A program made the position numbers and the translations under genes. Shown piece after piece: positions 1 through 12,260 of a stretch of 64,000 bases of DNA. The notes below the pieces were generated by a model. The model had not been told where the DNA came from, ran no database searches, and saw nothing but the letters and a program-made list of their open reading frames with translations. The DNA comes from Powellomyces hirtus (taxonomy: Eukaryota > Chytridiomycota > Chytridiomycetes > Spizellomycetales > Powellomycetaceae). Position 1 is the stretch's first letter. Each line of letters starts with the position of its first letter. The stretch spans positions 186,001 through 250,000 of the forward strand of contig JAHLKG010000027.1 in the NCBI GenBank assembly GCA_025526995.1, given 5' to 3'.

Positions 1-334
1 GTGGCAGTGGGTGTGGGGAAAGGTCTGTTGGTGGCGGGACGCGAAGAACCGGCGGTTTGACCATTGATCGCCGGCGCGCGGACATTGGGGGATTCGTGTG
101 CGAGAGCATGGTCTCGGTTCCTCTGTGCGAATATCTCTCTTTTGTTTGAGCCGGCGTTAGGTTTTGTGTCCGGCGACGAGGAAAACCTTGCCCGATATAC
201 TGTACAGTATCTGTCGTTCTTCTCGTTGACCTCCACCCGGAGCGTCGCGTCAAAAGTGTCCGAACTTGACAGTACCAAAATCGCGCCGCGCCCCGTCAAT
301 CATTATCCCTTGTTTATCTATCCCCTCTTACGAA
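1..334. other. Upstream region of the acylphosphatase gene
   Basis: No coding region is supported here. The stretch precedes the acylphosphatase start and presumably holds its promoter. It contains a perfect 14-bp palindrome, ATACTGTACAGTAT, at 197-210, listed separately as a possible regulatory site. Open frames in this stretch have no recognisable protein character. Confidence 0.5.
197..210. promoter_or_regulatory. 14-bp palindrome upstream of acylphosphatase
   Basis: ATACTGTACAGTAT is a perfect dyad about 125 bp before the acylphosphatase ATG. Its 10-bp core ACTGTACAGT recurs at 61287-61296, about 110 bp upstream of the TMEM97-like gene. The position suits a binding site for a dimeric factor, but the function is inference only. 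Confidence 0.3.
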
Positions 335-925
335 ATGGCCAATAAGGCCGATTTGATCAGCCTCACTTTTGAAGTATTTGGCAAAGTCCAAGGTAATCAG
401 CCTCAGCACCTCATGAGTCTTAAACTCCGTATTTCGATTGCTGATGCGGTTGAGCGACGCCGCGTAGGTGTTTTCTTCAGAAAACATGTAGTCGATTCAG
501 CTGTATCCGCTGGCGTCGTCGGCTGGGTGCGAAATAGCCATAGTGGGACCGTTCAAGGACTTGGTCAAGGAGAGCGCAGTACGTGATCCATGTCGTTTAG
601 GCGTGCATGTCCACAGGAGTGGGCTTATCTATTTCCTTTCGGTTTAGGTGCCATTGAGAAGTTGTGAGTTGATATTGAAAGCAGGAGAACCGTCTTGACC
701 CTCGATTATTGAACTGATGTATAATCTGATTGTCCCCCTGCAGCAAAGTAAGCTTGCAGGTAAGATAAATTGCTGTTCCTACAGGGTATAGTCGGACATC
801 CACATCAATATATGTTCCTCCAGCAAGGATCGCCAAGCTCTAGAGTTGACCGTGTTGAATCGTCGGAAAAGTCTATCGACCATCTGGAATACTCTCATTT
901 CATCAAAATCAAAGGAAAACACTGA
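335..925 (+). CDS. Acylphosphatase
   Basis: Small enzyme that hydrolyses the carboxyl-phosphate bond of acylphosphates, normally cytosolic and about 100 residues long. Exon 1 (335-391) starts with MANKADLISLTFEVFGKVQ and is spliced, with a GTAATC donor and GCGTAG acceptor, to an exon beginning at 469. The join creates the family signature GKVQGVFFRKH, whose arginine binds phosphate. It continues with GWVRNSHSGTVQG, which holds the catalytic asparagine. The third exon boundary is a GTACGT donor near 570, followed by short exons whose limits I could not fix. The last exon encodes QQGSPSSRVDRVE and ends in GKH-stop at 923-925, matching the family's C-terminal strand. It is convergent with CENP-C. 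The middle splicing is uncertain; the family assignment is firm. Confidence 0.85.
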
Positions 926-1046
926 AATTGAGGCCGTCGTATTATATACAGTATTGCGATACATCTTCCAAAACTGATTAGCCAGGTTCATAACCTGGCG
1001 GCGGGGTTCCTACTGTGATTTCGACATGTATGCTGTGGCATCGGAC

Positions 1047-4000
1047 TTAATCCGTCTCTGCTCCAGCTTTTTGTACGATCTCTTTGCCGTGGCAAAAGAA
1101 TAACCTCGCCTCTCGATTTCCGTGGTTGGCAATTCGGTATTGGTTACCTGTCACAAGTCGATCGACAATGAGATGCCCATGTTCTCATCAACTTCAACAG
1201 AATTCCAACACATACCTCTGGGAATAAAAAATTGTGATCCTGTTTTGACAACAAAGATTGTTTTGTGGACCTGAACTTCGACCTCGCCAGACATGACGTA
1301 GAAAACCTGCACGAAAACCTTGGTCAGATCCAGCAGAAACATGTTATTGCCCTTTACATAATTACCATTGCAGACATTTGCGAATTTTTGTTCGGTTTCT
1401 CGGAGCCCTTGGGCATGACCAGGACGCCAGATGCAATGAAGTTTCCTTCACTGAAAACCTTTTGAAACTTGTAGCCGGATCCAGTACTGCGTGGGTTCCA
1501 CATCTCCGGCGTCAAAACAATGTCTGGTGGATCAATTAGCCATCATCCACAATTCACATTTTGCGTATGTCTCCCTACTTACGTTGATCTTCTTCTTTAC
1601 CAGTAGACACGTTGATGACAGGCACATCAGGTTGGACCAGCGGGGTCGCCTCTCTCTTAACGCGGGCAGCCCTTGCTCTGGCCTTTTTGCGGTCCACCTC
1701 CTCTTCATCCGAGTCCACTCGGATGACTTCCTGTACAACGGGCACAGGGCAGTAGCCTGGACGGACCGTATCAGCCAAGACTCTCTTTTCGCAAAAATAC
1801 TCTCTGACTGTACACACCAGATTCCCGTCGTTTCAGAACAACTCGCTCGCCAGCCCAGAATTTGAGCGGCGATATTTTCATGCGCCTGCTTCGACGACAG
1901 CCATTCTCGTCCTCTTTGTCTCCGTCCTCTGCCATGAACGTTTCCGCCTCTTTCACTGAGCGCTTCCCACGGGCTACAAAAGGAAGATATCAGTCTTACA
2001 ATGACGAGAAATCAAGCCTATCAATTGAAACATTTACCTGGATTGGGTTTAGGCGCTTTATTAGTGGATGCTGTTTTGCCCTTCTTTGATGTCTTGATGG
2101 TCGCGCGTTTCCGGATAGGGGGAGAAGGCTCTGGTTCTGCGCGATCATCTTCGGATTCTTGGTTTTCCTCATTATTGTTGTGATCATTATTATCGTTGTC
2201 ATCATCCACCTCCATCCCCACATCCGATGCTGGTTGTTCGTACGATTCATAACCGTCCTCATCTGGCATATGAAATTGGTGATCCCCAAGTTCAGGCTGT
2301 TCCATGTGATATTCCTGGTTCGACGCTTCAACTTCATCTTGCGCGGTTTCCTCGTCCTCAGACTCACTCTGTGAACGAAGGTTAGTTTTCCGAATACCCA
2401 CAGAATGACGCTATTGCAACCCTACCTCCATTATGGCCTGGCGTTTAGCTTCATGTCTCGGTGGAGGGCTGAGCTCCGGCTCCGGCGTGACTTTCCTTTT
2501 GCTTTTGTCGTTGCGTGCCTTTGTAGACACATGACGCGGAGGAGGTCTTGAGTAATGCGTGGCCATCTCTGGTGAAGATTTGATAGCTTCATCAATGTCT
2601 GGACGGGAAACCAACACCTTCTTTACAATCTTTTGTGTTTGAGGCTGGGCTTTATGGCCTGACCCATTTTTGGAAGTTGAGGCACGGGCATTCGCACTAT
2701 TCCTAACGGTTCTTTCCAAGCGGCGGGACTGGTTTACGCTTGGACTCATGTCAACATCGTCGGTCGACGGGATCTCGTCGACATCATCTTGTTCTATACG
2801 GGTGGACCGTCGCCCACTTTGCGGATCAGATACAGTACGCGCCGAAGTGGCCTTCTTGGTCGAGCGGCGCTCCAATGTCACTTCAGGTATGGTTCCTGAC
2901 GTTTGCGCCTTGCGTGCTGTCTGTGCCCGCGGGTGCCCCTGGTGAATTTTGCCACCATTATTCTCTCTGTAAGCCTCGGTTCTATTCCCATCCGCTGCAG
3001 CATGCTTCTTGCTGGACATGTGTTTCGTGCTGGGGTTGATTACGTTGCGTCGTTGTTGGGAAGTTTCCGTCACTCCCTCATCATCGGAATCAGAGCCAGC
3101 TGCGGCCTTCCGCTTTCTCCCATCCGAACGCTGTTCGATGAGCTCATCTGAGGGTTCCGGAGTTGCGCTAACGTGTGGAGAGTTTTTCTGCAAACGTTCG
3201 GGGCTTCGTGAATGGTCTTGACCGGATCCAATAGAGTGGTTCTGATCATCTCTTTCTTCATGCATGTGATCACTGTATTCGGACTGAACTGCCTGTTCCA
3301 TATCCGCTTCTGGATAGTTGTAAACCCCTTGTTCCAAAGGATGCGAGGAAGACTTGGCGGCTTGAACGTTCGAATACGATCGCGATTCGTGGAGGTGCAC
3401 AGACGCGGCGGAAGAATAAGCTTGTTTGTTGCTCTGCCCACTCTTATCTAAGCTAACAGCCGGAATGCGAACGTCTCCCAGATTGAAGCGCGGTTCCCTT
3501 GGCGGACTGAGGGTTGCCTGCGGAGACGCCTCCACTACTGACGACTTAGAAATGTTGGAGAATCGGCAAGGGGTGCTGGGAAGTGACTCCTTTGCTCCTG
3601 GGGATTCAAAAGGATGAATGGTCGGCATCGAAGGTCTCGGTAAACGAGATATGGCATTATGGACTGCTGGAGATCGGCGGAATGGTGAGCGTTCGGAAGG
3701 GATATTCTTTGCTGATAGCGGAGAGTCAAGGTGCTTGATAGATTCGGGCGCTCCTACACAATGCAAAGCGGCATATTAAGCAGAAGTTTACGATGATTGA
3801 CTGTCAAATTATACCAACCGTTCTCGGGTGCAGCGGGTTTGGGGGTACTAATCTTCCCAGCAGCCGCGTCTTCACCCCTTGTAAGTTCATCGGTGTCGCT
3901 GTCGTTGAACCATCCTTCAATTTCCATAAGTCCGTTCTCGTCCAGTTGTACATTTTCAGGTGCCGTGACCCCGGTCCTCCTACAGTACAAACTTGATTTG

Positions 4001-4240
4001 AGTACACTTCTGCTTAATATCTTTTGGTCATCCTATCGCTTACCGGCCTCGAACACCGAGATCATGGTACTTGACTGGTCTGCTCCCTTTTTGCCATCTC
4101 GCCTAAGAATTCTAGTTTAAGCCACAAGCGAGGTGCATCACCGTCTGGCAATCTTCTGGTAATCCAGTTTCTACCTGAGTGGCGGGGTCACCAGAGTTCT
4201 CCGTGTCTTCCCCGCTTTGAGGATCCGTCGCCGCTAACAT
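1047..4240 (-). CDS. MIF2: Centromere protein C (CENP-C/Mif2)
   Basis: Inner-kinetochore protein that binds the CENP-A nucleosome and recruits outer kinetochore parts. The start is the ATG at 4238-4240; exon 1 (4175-4240) gives 22 residues, and exon 2 (4044-4102) encodes PVKYHDLGVRGR, continuing as RTGVTAPENV in exon 3 (3819-3979). This is the fungal Mif2 N-terminal motif (HDIGVRGRKTG), which binds the Mis12 complex. A long exon (2426-3753) is disordered, charged and serine-rich; exon 2038-2368 is acidic. The CENP-C motif lies near 1845-1905: RRSRRMKISPLKFWAGERVV. The C-terminal cupin is visible as FYVMSGEVEVQVHKTIFVV and FFIPRG, joined across an intron to NQYRIANHGNREARLFF, ending at a TAA at 1047-1049. 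The exons between about 1450 and 1830 are not resolved exactly. It diverges from the CaMKK-like kinase gene across an 850-bp gap. Confidence 0.92.
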
Positions 4241-5092
4241 TTTTGACAAATCGCCGCAAGCAGACTTTTCAGCACGTAAAGCTCCTGGCTTGTATTCCTC
4301 AGACGTTGTTCAGCTGTTCTGGTTGACAAGTCTAACTGATCACGAGGCTGGTCGCTCGTCGCACTGACACCGAAGCCTTGATATTCTTCTCAGATACCCA
4401 GCGCGAACACTTCGCGACGTGACTATGAATCGGACTGCTATATCCTTAGCTTCTTCTTGCAAAGTTATTCGCTGCCAATGTCAATGTCAGATTCCGTAGA
4501 TTTGATTCCTGCAACGATTCACGATCTCTCACCACCGCGAGAGCCTACTCGACAAGTGAGACTCAAGGTAAACGCGCTTTGACATTACACTCGAGCCGGT
4601 TATTTCCGGAGCCAGAACTGAGTAAGCAGATCTCCGCTCCTTCAAGTCGGACATCACAATCTACGGAGACCGGAAATAGACAATCCTTGAAGCCTCTGGA
4701 CAATACTCCGTAAGTGAATAGAAGGTCCATTCAGCCTCGTCTTAACTGAGATCCCTACAGGCGTAAAAGAAGGATTTTAAGCGCACCTTAAAAGATGATC
4801 CACCCACTAAACGAGATACACGTCATTGGCAAGAGAGGCGTAGGTCTGACCGGCCAGACTCCACGCAAGTTTTCGGCTCCAGAGCCTAAGGGAGAGTCAT
4901 TTAGCGTATTTAGCGGGTATAAAGGGTATAAATAATGCATGCCAGCCGCGGATCTGAGCTATAGATCACGCTACGAGGCGTTCGCTTAGTTGTTCGAAGC
5001 CTTGGCTAAAGCAAAGTAGTGCAAAATTCACTTCCAGGAGTTGTGCGTAAAAGCACATCTCCTTGACTTACGCAGCCCAGATTTTTGCCCTT
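4241..5092. promoter_or_regulatory. Divergent promoter region, CENP-C and CaMKK-like kinase
   Basis: This 850-bp gap separates two divergently transcribed genes. Two TATA-like elements lie in the + direction at 4918-4935 (TATAAA then TATAAATAA, 3 bp apart), about 160 bp before the kinase ATG. No open frame with protein character was seen. Assignment as promoter is inferred from position. Confidence 0.45.
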
Positions 5093-8000
5093 ATGATGCG
5101 TTCCAATTTACAACCACCTAGCTCTAATCCTGCGGTCGAGCGAAAAATGCGACATGCGGCGTTTCATCCACAAGATGGTGTTAGCAGTCGACTGCGGACG
5201 CTCAGTGAAGCGGCCAAGGAAGGGTGGCGAACACGGCAAAAAAGTTCAGAGCCAGTTCGCACTCCAGAAAGCGCGGCTCAAATAGCAGCAGCCCGGCGGC
5301 GACGCGCATCCGATGCAGGGGGACTCCTTTCTGCGCCTATACCCGCTCGACGGCAAGCCAGCGGTCTCTTCGATCGCTTTTTGCAGCATGTTAAACGCGC
5401 AACAACGTCTCCTGCCGAGTCACGACAAAACAGCAAAAGCGAACTTGGTGGAAGTGGCAGCGAAGATGGGAAAGATGCAAAGACACACAAATGGTCTCGC
5501 AAAGGCAAACTTCCCAGCCGAGAGACTACGGTGGTCAAAGTTAAAAGCTGGGTCAGAGCGTATCCTGACGACGACGAGCTAGACGCAGCCCCAGCGGAAC
5601 TCAAGCCAAAGGGAAAACACACTGCGACCAATGACAACGAGTTGCAATCCGCAGATACAATGCACAATTCAGGGTCTCAAATGAATGTTGGCCTCCAACT
5701 GCCCGCTCCTACCCTGACCTTACCCGTCTTGGAAGCGTTGGGTCTACGAAACTCGCCGGGCTTCGAAGCTTTCAGCACGACTGAAGAACACATTCCGTAC
5801 GATTCATCCCCAGCACAAGCCAAAGAGGAACTAGCCCGAAAAAAAGCTTTGGAGCGCCAACTCTCGTCACTATCAGCCATTGGACCTATGGATTCATGTG
5901 GCAGTTCGGAGTCCGTCGGCACGGCAAGCTCACAAATTCTGGCCCCGATACGTTCGATTGACTTTTTTGTTCCCATTGCAATTCAGCCAGATCTCGACCC
6001 ACGAGATTTGTATAACGATGTCACACGGAAGAGATCGAAAAAACGGTTATCATTTGGAAAATACGTTCCCCGAGATAGCACTGATCGTCTGAACCCATCC
6101 CACTCCCGCCAATCATCCCATCACAGCTCTGGTGAACTCTGCGGAAGTCCACACCTGCACTCATCTGACACAATCGCCCCCGCTGGTCAGAAAGTGTCCA
6201 TATCCACATCCACCTCAATCCGGTCGCTCTCGAAAAGCATAGCTTCCTTTGGATCTGGGTTGTTCAACCAGAACCGAAGCAACTCGAGCTTGCCAATGCG
6301 AAATTCGGAATCGGGGTGCTCGCTCGCAAGTGGATCGAACTTCGAGCTTGCATCAGATCAGCGCAGCATGGATGCAAAGCGATCTGCGAGGCACTCAATG
6401 CCACAATCACTGTCACGCATTGGATTGGCTTTCAGAAGCATGGGGCACGACCGAGGACATGATTCCGTTGTCGGTACCTCCCTGCATCGGGTTGATAGTC
6501 GTTCCAGTCATCGAATGCGACAAAGCGATACGAATGGCTGGAATTTCAATGGGTCAAAATCTCCTGCTGGGACGGCACGGTTCCAATGGTCCGCGGCGGA
6601 ACATGCGGAACAGGCCGATACCACTCCGTGTTCCCCAACCTCGCCAACGTGTTCAGATTTCCAAACCCCAGAGAAACCTCACAAATCTCTCCCGTCGGAC
6701 TTACCAGGTCGGAAGACTGGCCTTGCCAACAGTAGATCGCGGTCAGTGGATTTCAACCTAAACAAGAAAAGTCAAGCGTCATCGGTGAAGCAATATGGAG
6801 ACCGCCGGAAATACATGGCAGCGCATCAGGTGGTAGAAACGTCAACAATCTACGCCATGCACGAACCAGCGCACGCCTTCGTTAGTCACCTTGGAGATTT
6901 GGAAGAATCGCAGGGCAAAGTGAACCAATATCATATTATCAAGGATATTGGTTCAGGTGCTTACGGACGAGTTGTCTTGTGTCGAAACGAACAAGACCGA
7001 CGCTACTACGCCTGCAAAATCGTATCGAAAGCACGACTGAGGAAAAAGTTTCGGTGGTCACATGCAGGTGGTCGAAGCGGATCCAACGACAGTCCCGATG
7101 TTGACCATTTGGCGACCATCAAAAGAGAAGTTGCGATACTGAAGAAGCTTTCTAAGCATCCGAACATCAACGCCCTGGTAGAAGTTCTGGATGATGGAAA
7201 GGAAGACAACTTGTACATGAGTGAGTTCATCTTACTGCTTACTTTAGTGGAGTAATCGAGGCTCATTGGTAAAATTCTGTGAACAGTTTTTGAGCTTTGC
7301 GAATATGGCCCGGTGATGAAGCTCCAGGTGCGGGAAAGCGTCAACCCACTTTCAGAAGATTTGGCAAGACAGTATTTCCGGGATGTTGTGCTTGGCCTGG
7401 AGTACCGTAAGATAATACGCTTTTGACTTTTTGCATGACGTCGAACATTCATTTCTCTTTCTTCACACTCAGTTCATTACAAGCGCATCATCCATCGAGA
7501 TCTGAAGCCCGAAAACCTCCTTCTGAAAGCCGGTCCACCGCTGGGAGTCGTCCAGATCGCTGATTTCGGAATCTCGAATATGTTTGAAGATGGGGAAGAG
7601 GAGCCCATCGTGGACGATAAAAACTCTTCCCCGCTGTTCAGTCCACCCGAAGCGTGCCAAAGTGAGTCGTTCACAGCAGAGGAAATTAAACACCTTCTGA
7701 TCTAAATAAATTACAGGCCACACCAAGCAGCTGCGAGGATTTGCGGTCGACATATGGGCCTTGGGAGTCTCTCTATATTGTCTGGTACATGGCCGAGCGC
7801 CCTGGCAAGAGGAAAGCATCATTCTCCTCTATGAAAAGATTGTCGGAACACCGGCAGAACCTTGCGAAACGCTTTCAGCAGAACTTCGAGACTTGCTGTC
7901 TCGGATGTTGAAGAAGGATCCAGATGAAAGGATCGCTTTGCAGGACGTGAAGCAGCATCCGTGGATAACGAATAATGGCGCTGAACCAATGTTGGCAACC

Positions 8001-8769
8001 GAGGAGAATTGCGTCTTCGAGGATGTCACAGAAGAGGAGGTCGAGAACGCGTTCCAACCAGCGATGATGTTTGTGACCAAGGTAAGCTATCGTTAGAATT
8101 TATACAGATCCCCGATGTCCATATTAGACAACGTCACGTCTTTGGTATTAGATTATCAACAGGTTAAAAGGAAAGAATAAGAAGGCTACGCGCAACCTCT
8201 CTGCACCCACAACCCCTGCCGCCATTGAGAATTTCGCCACATCATACTTGCCAACAAAACGACCGCCTCCGACGAAGATTGAATGGGAGCCAACAACGTC
8301 CAATTTGAACGGCATAGATCGAGGTAGCGTGCCGATCAGCGAGGTCGGTGGAATAATGTGTAGCCGGCTCCTCAAAAGTCTGGAAGGGAATTCCCTCAGC
8401 AGGAGTATGAAGATCTCAGTATCGGTGGATGCGCTGCATCGTTTGGCCACGACGGGAAGCCCTGGAGAGCACAGTCCGAAGCGCCCCCATGACGGAAACC
8501 GCCCGCGCTCCATCGCCGATCAGGGGACTGCTAGCAAATCGACTCTCATCGGCCTTGAGCGCGTCCCATCATTCACCAGCCCGCCTTTCGCCGATGTCGA
8601 GGCAACGTCCCCATCCAGCATCAGGCTGTCGTCAGTTGCAGCCGAACCCGTGAATTGGCCCATATCTCCCACCGGCGCTTCCCCTCCCACGCGCCCAGAT
8701 TCCAGACGTCACACTCGGCGAGCGTCATCCATGAACATCATCGCCGAGGAGGTTCCGGAGTTGCCGTGA
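5093..8769 (+). CDS. CaMKK/Ssp1-like serine/threonine kinase
   Basis: Likely upstream kinase of AMPK-type kinases, in the CaMKK group with S. pombe Ssp1 and yeast Sak1/Tos3/Elm1. Five exons (5093-7220, 7287-7406, 7473-7661, 7717-8081, 8152-8769) give a clean frame of 1139 residues. The first 600 residues or so are disordered, rich in Ser, Arg and Lys. The kinase domain opens with YHIIKDIGSGAYGRVVLC, the glycine loop, then YACKIVSKARLRKKF. It carries FELCEYGPVMKL, HRDLKPEN, ADFGIS and a SPPEACQ version of the APE motif, so the catalytic residues are intact. A typical RP-type basic insert after the VAIK lysine, seen in CaMKKs, is plausible at RLRKKFRWSHAGGRSGSND. A Ser/Pro-rich tail of about 200 residues follows. 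An AMPK beta gene lies 34 kb away in this window, which fits an AMPK cascade but proves nothing. Confidence 0.88.
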
Positions 8770-9695
8770 TCCAACATGTAGTCATAGTCGATAGAGCTTC
8801 CGTCCATATATATATCTAGGATTTTTGTTATCTACTTGCTTTGCTGTCTCAGTTTGACGGAGGCCAGCATCGTCGTCAAACTGGTAACTAGTTGTTACGA
8901 AAGCGCTGTCCATCCAGTGCCGTCCGGTAGAATAGAATGAGCATTATGGCACTGGCGTTCTGAAAGTGGTGGGATATAATAAGATCACGGTTGACCCGCA
9001 GCAGTCCCAGAACGACAGCCTTTACACTTACACTTCTACTGTCGGTCTGCCCGGACACCGGAGAAACCATCGCGCCAGTGGTTTGCAAACTATTTGGTCG
9101 TTGCCGAGTTTGCATTTATATTGCACAAGCTTGGATAGCTGACATCCGGAAGTCTGGTCGGCTGCTGTCATTTTCGGCGCGATTTCGCTTCGAGTCGGAC
9201 CACTCATTGTGGAAGATGAACGAAATGCAGTTTCTCAAAGCTTGTGAGCTTCGGACTTGGAAGATCGGAGATGCCGTCTCACTCGAACCGTAGAGTGTGC
9301 CGCAGACGCTTACATGCAACCGCGCGCATTGACCGCATCCCGTCAATCCCCTCAATGCCATGCGTCAGTGTGAACTGTTATCAATTTCGGTTGAAGGCAA
9401 CTAACCGTTTTGCTGTAACTTTCTAAAGACATTGCAGCTAGCATGAGCGTCGGTTAATTTACCATTAGATAGTCAGAAAGCACAGTATTTTCAACGTTTC
9501 GGTGATTTGGTATAGTTGCCGGATTGACCGGAGGCACCTCCGATGCTACAAACAGTTGGCCCGTGAGGTGCCAGCAGTAGGCTACCTTCTGAAATGGGGC
9601 ATGCGCAGCAGATTTGATGTTTTCAAGCCCAATCACCTGGCAATCATCTTGTTCATTTGCCTTCCCCACATCGCATACAAGATTACTGTATCTAA
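8770..9695. other. Intergenic, nothing recognised
   Basis: About 930 bp between two + strand genes. Short open frames occur on both strands, but none shows a recognisable motif, conserved splice pattern or compositional bias. It presumably contains the 3' end of the kinase transcript and the promoter of the PARP-like/B-box gene. Confidence 0.4.
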
Positions 9696-12158
9696 ATGTC
9701 TGAAAAACTGGGAGGCAAGACACAATTGGGGCCAGGTACCCCGGAATTCGGTGCCCTCGAGTACGAGCTGCAGCTGGCTCTGCGAGCTAGTACCACGCGA
9801 ATTGTTGCGGCGCATGCCCTTTCCAATCCACATCTGAATCTGCAATTCGAGAAGCGATGCCAGGTCGGTTGTGACCGCTGGTATCCCGGCCAGTCAGCCA
9901 TCGTCAGCCATACCATTATGAATGCAGATATCTTATCGCGACAGCTAATTGTAGGATATGCTCATCCTGCCATCTTGGCTCGATGCCTCTCAACTAAGCG
10001 GAGTCAACACCGAAGAAGATGTCATAAGGCGAGGATTCCAGTTTCCTCCCAATCAGCAAGGAATGAAAATCGAGGTTGGTTCGCTGGGTATGCCGAACTA
10101 TATGGGACGTAGTGGCAACGCTCCAGGTCAGTCAATGACATCAGGAAGACGCATCCGCTATATAATTCTCATCTCCTTCCATTTGGAATGAAGATCGGAA
10201 AGGAGAGGGACGCACCTTGCGAAAGGCGTTGCTGTGTCGCGTTGGCGTCGGTCGAGCATACGTTGCCGATGAGGGCACCGCAGAGAGTACACCGATTCCG
10301 GAAGGTTATGACAGCTTCTATCTCAAAGGTGGGAAGGAGTTGTCAACACTTGCTGTGGCACGCTCTGCATGCAGCTGCTGATGCGGCGTTGCGGACACAG
10401 ATCTGTGGAGTGCAAAGGAAGGGAAGACCGCCGCCGAGCAGTACAACCATGCGTACTACGTCAAGGAGACAGCACAGGTAAGATTGCGTTCTGTCATAGG
10501 AATGGAACCTGAGCTGATCTCGCTGCCCAATCCATAAATCCTCAGATAGTGCCCGTGTATCTTGTACATTACGAGTTTGACATGAACAAGGAGCGCAAGT
10601 CGCGAGAGGTAAGAGTCTTGCACAGAAAATCCCAACCAAGACCGTCGAATGATTCGCTTGGACTGATATGAATATCATCATGGAATACAAGAAAGCGAAA
10701 TGCGATAATTGCGAAGAAGAACCTGCGACCGTCTTCTGCAACGCCGACTCTGCCAACCTATGCAACAAATGCGATTCGCAGCTGCACGTCTCAAAGTTAT
10801 CGAGTCGGCATATTCGAACTCCCATTGGCAAGGTCAGACGTCATCTCACAGGAGTCATCACTGTGGAAGACTGGCCGCTCATTGGCATCGTTTTTTCAAA
10901 CAGGGATCTGATGTTTTCGGCCACTGTCGTCACCACCCGGACAAGCTGATAGAGTTCTTCTGCTCTCAGTGCCATATTCCGGTCTGCGTTTTTTGCAAGA
11001 TGGTCGGCAATCACGCGAACGGGGAAGCCGCCCGGCATCAGCTGGTTAGCGTCTCCGAGGCGTATACATCCGTGTTGCAAGAAGCACAAGCGGTGAGACG
11101 CACGTTGATTACTCGCTTTCACAGTTTTGCATCCTAATCAGCATCGCATGTCACGTCCTCGCAGCACGACCCGATATTACAAAACCGCCGCACGGATATC
11201 ACAAGCCAGATAGGTGCAGTGAACTCGCGCGCAAAGGCAGTGGAAAAAATGGGGTCGCAAATCGAAGCGCAGATCGAGGAGATGTACAAGCGAGCAATGG
11301 GCGACCTGAAGGAGATTGTCAGGAACAAGGTTTGTGGTCTGATAAATCCATCGAAACCTCGAACATTGTACTGAAAAGCCATTCTGCAACATCAGTTGAC
11401 AGTTCTGCTGGGCGATGAATTGGAACTGCATCGACAGCTTGGCGAGATCGAACGTCTTGAAGAGTTCTTGAAGTACCAGCAAGAAGGCGACGCAACCACC
11501 TTCCTGTTCAATTGGTCCAAACACCAGCAGTGTCGCGCAGATCTGCACGACTTCCGTTTCTTCAGGAACCAAATCGACGTTCAGCTGGATGCAAAGGTCG
11601 GTCTCTGCTAAAATCAGGGAAACAGGGTAAATCTGCAGTTATGTTGACACTATTCCACTCGTCAGATCACCGGCAATATCAGCGTGGTAATCGACAGGGA
11701 TCGCGCCCCAGTTTCTGCGAACGCTGGGCACTCTGGACACAAGAGAGGCGAGCATCTGAAGGTACCACAGCAATCCGCGCCCGTGGGCGGACTGGTAAGA
11801 GCTTCCATCTGCATTCGTCAACCTTGAAAGTGAGCTCCATCCTGAGATTATTCATTTAGACTGGTGGTTTTGGTATGGGAATGCCGCGCACAAGCAAGCC
11901 AGATCGTCGAGTTCACAGGCGCATATCCGTGAGTGCCGATCTGAATTCCAACACCACATTGAACCGGACCTAAGAATTTTCCTTACATCCAGGACTTCTT
12001 CGCTGAAACGCTTGGCACCTTCGATCAAATGAGCGCTCCCAGACAACATGCGGAGGATGAAGATGGTGAGTTTGTATCCGTATATTTGAGATTTCTGTGA
12101 TATCTGACAGTATCGGATAGGATTTTCGACGATGTCGTCAGCCGCCGAGACATATTAA
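9696..12158 (+). CDS. PARP-like domain plus tandem B-box zinc-finger protein
   Basis: Thirteen short exons with GT-AG borders join into one frame of 536 residues (exons from 9696, 9955, 10203, 10401, 10546, 10692, 10904, 11165, 11396, 11666, 11860, 11993 and 12121). Residues about 80-200 resemble the second half of a PARP catalytic fold: RKALLCRVGVGRAYVADE, IPEGYDSFYLK, then YYVKETAQIVPVYLVHYEF. The segment that would carry the catalytic His of H-Y-E is not evident, and the Glu position reads Ala by my alignment, so activity is doubtful. Next come two B-boxes: CDNCEEEPATVFCNADSANLC (first Cys set) and CRHHPDKLIEFFCSQCHIPV, each with zinc-binding Cys/His spacing. A coiled-coil segment follows (QIEAQIEEMYKRAM onward), as in TRIM-type proteins, then a basic, disordered tail. 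No RING is present. The exon-6 acceptor (after ACAAG) is the weakest junction. Confidence 0.75.
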
Positions 12159-12260
12159 TTTATTGTTGAAATCCAAATTGGTTGGTAACAAGAATAACAG
12201 TGAAAGCTCCCATTGAGAGACTGCCCAAAAAAGGCATGGTTGACGCCAATCAGCTTCAGT

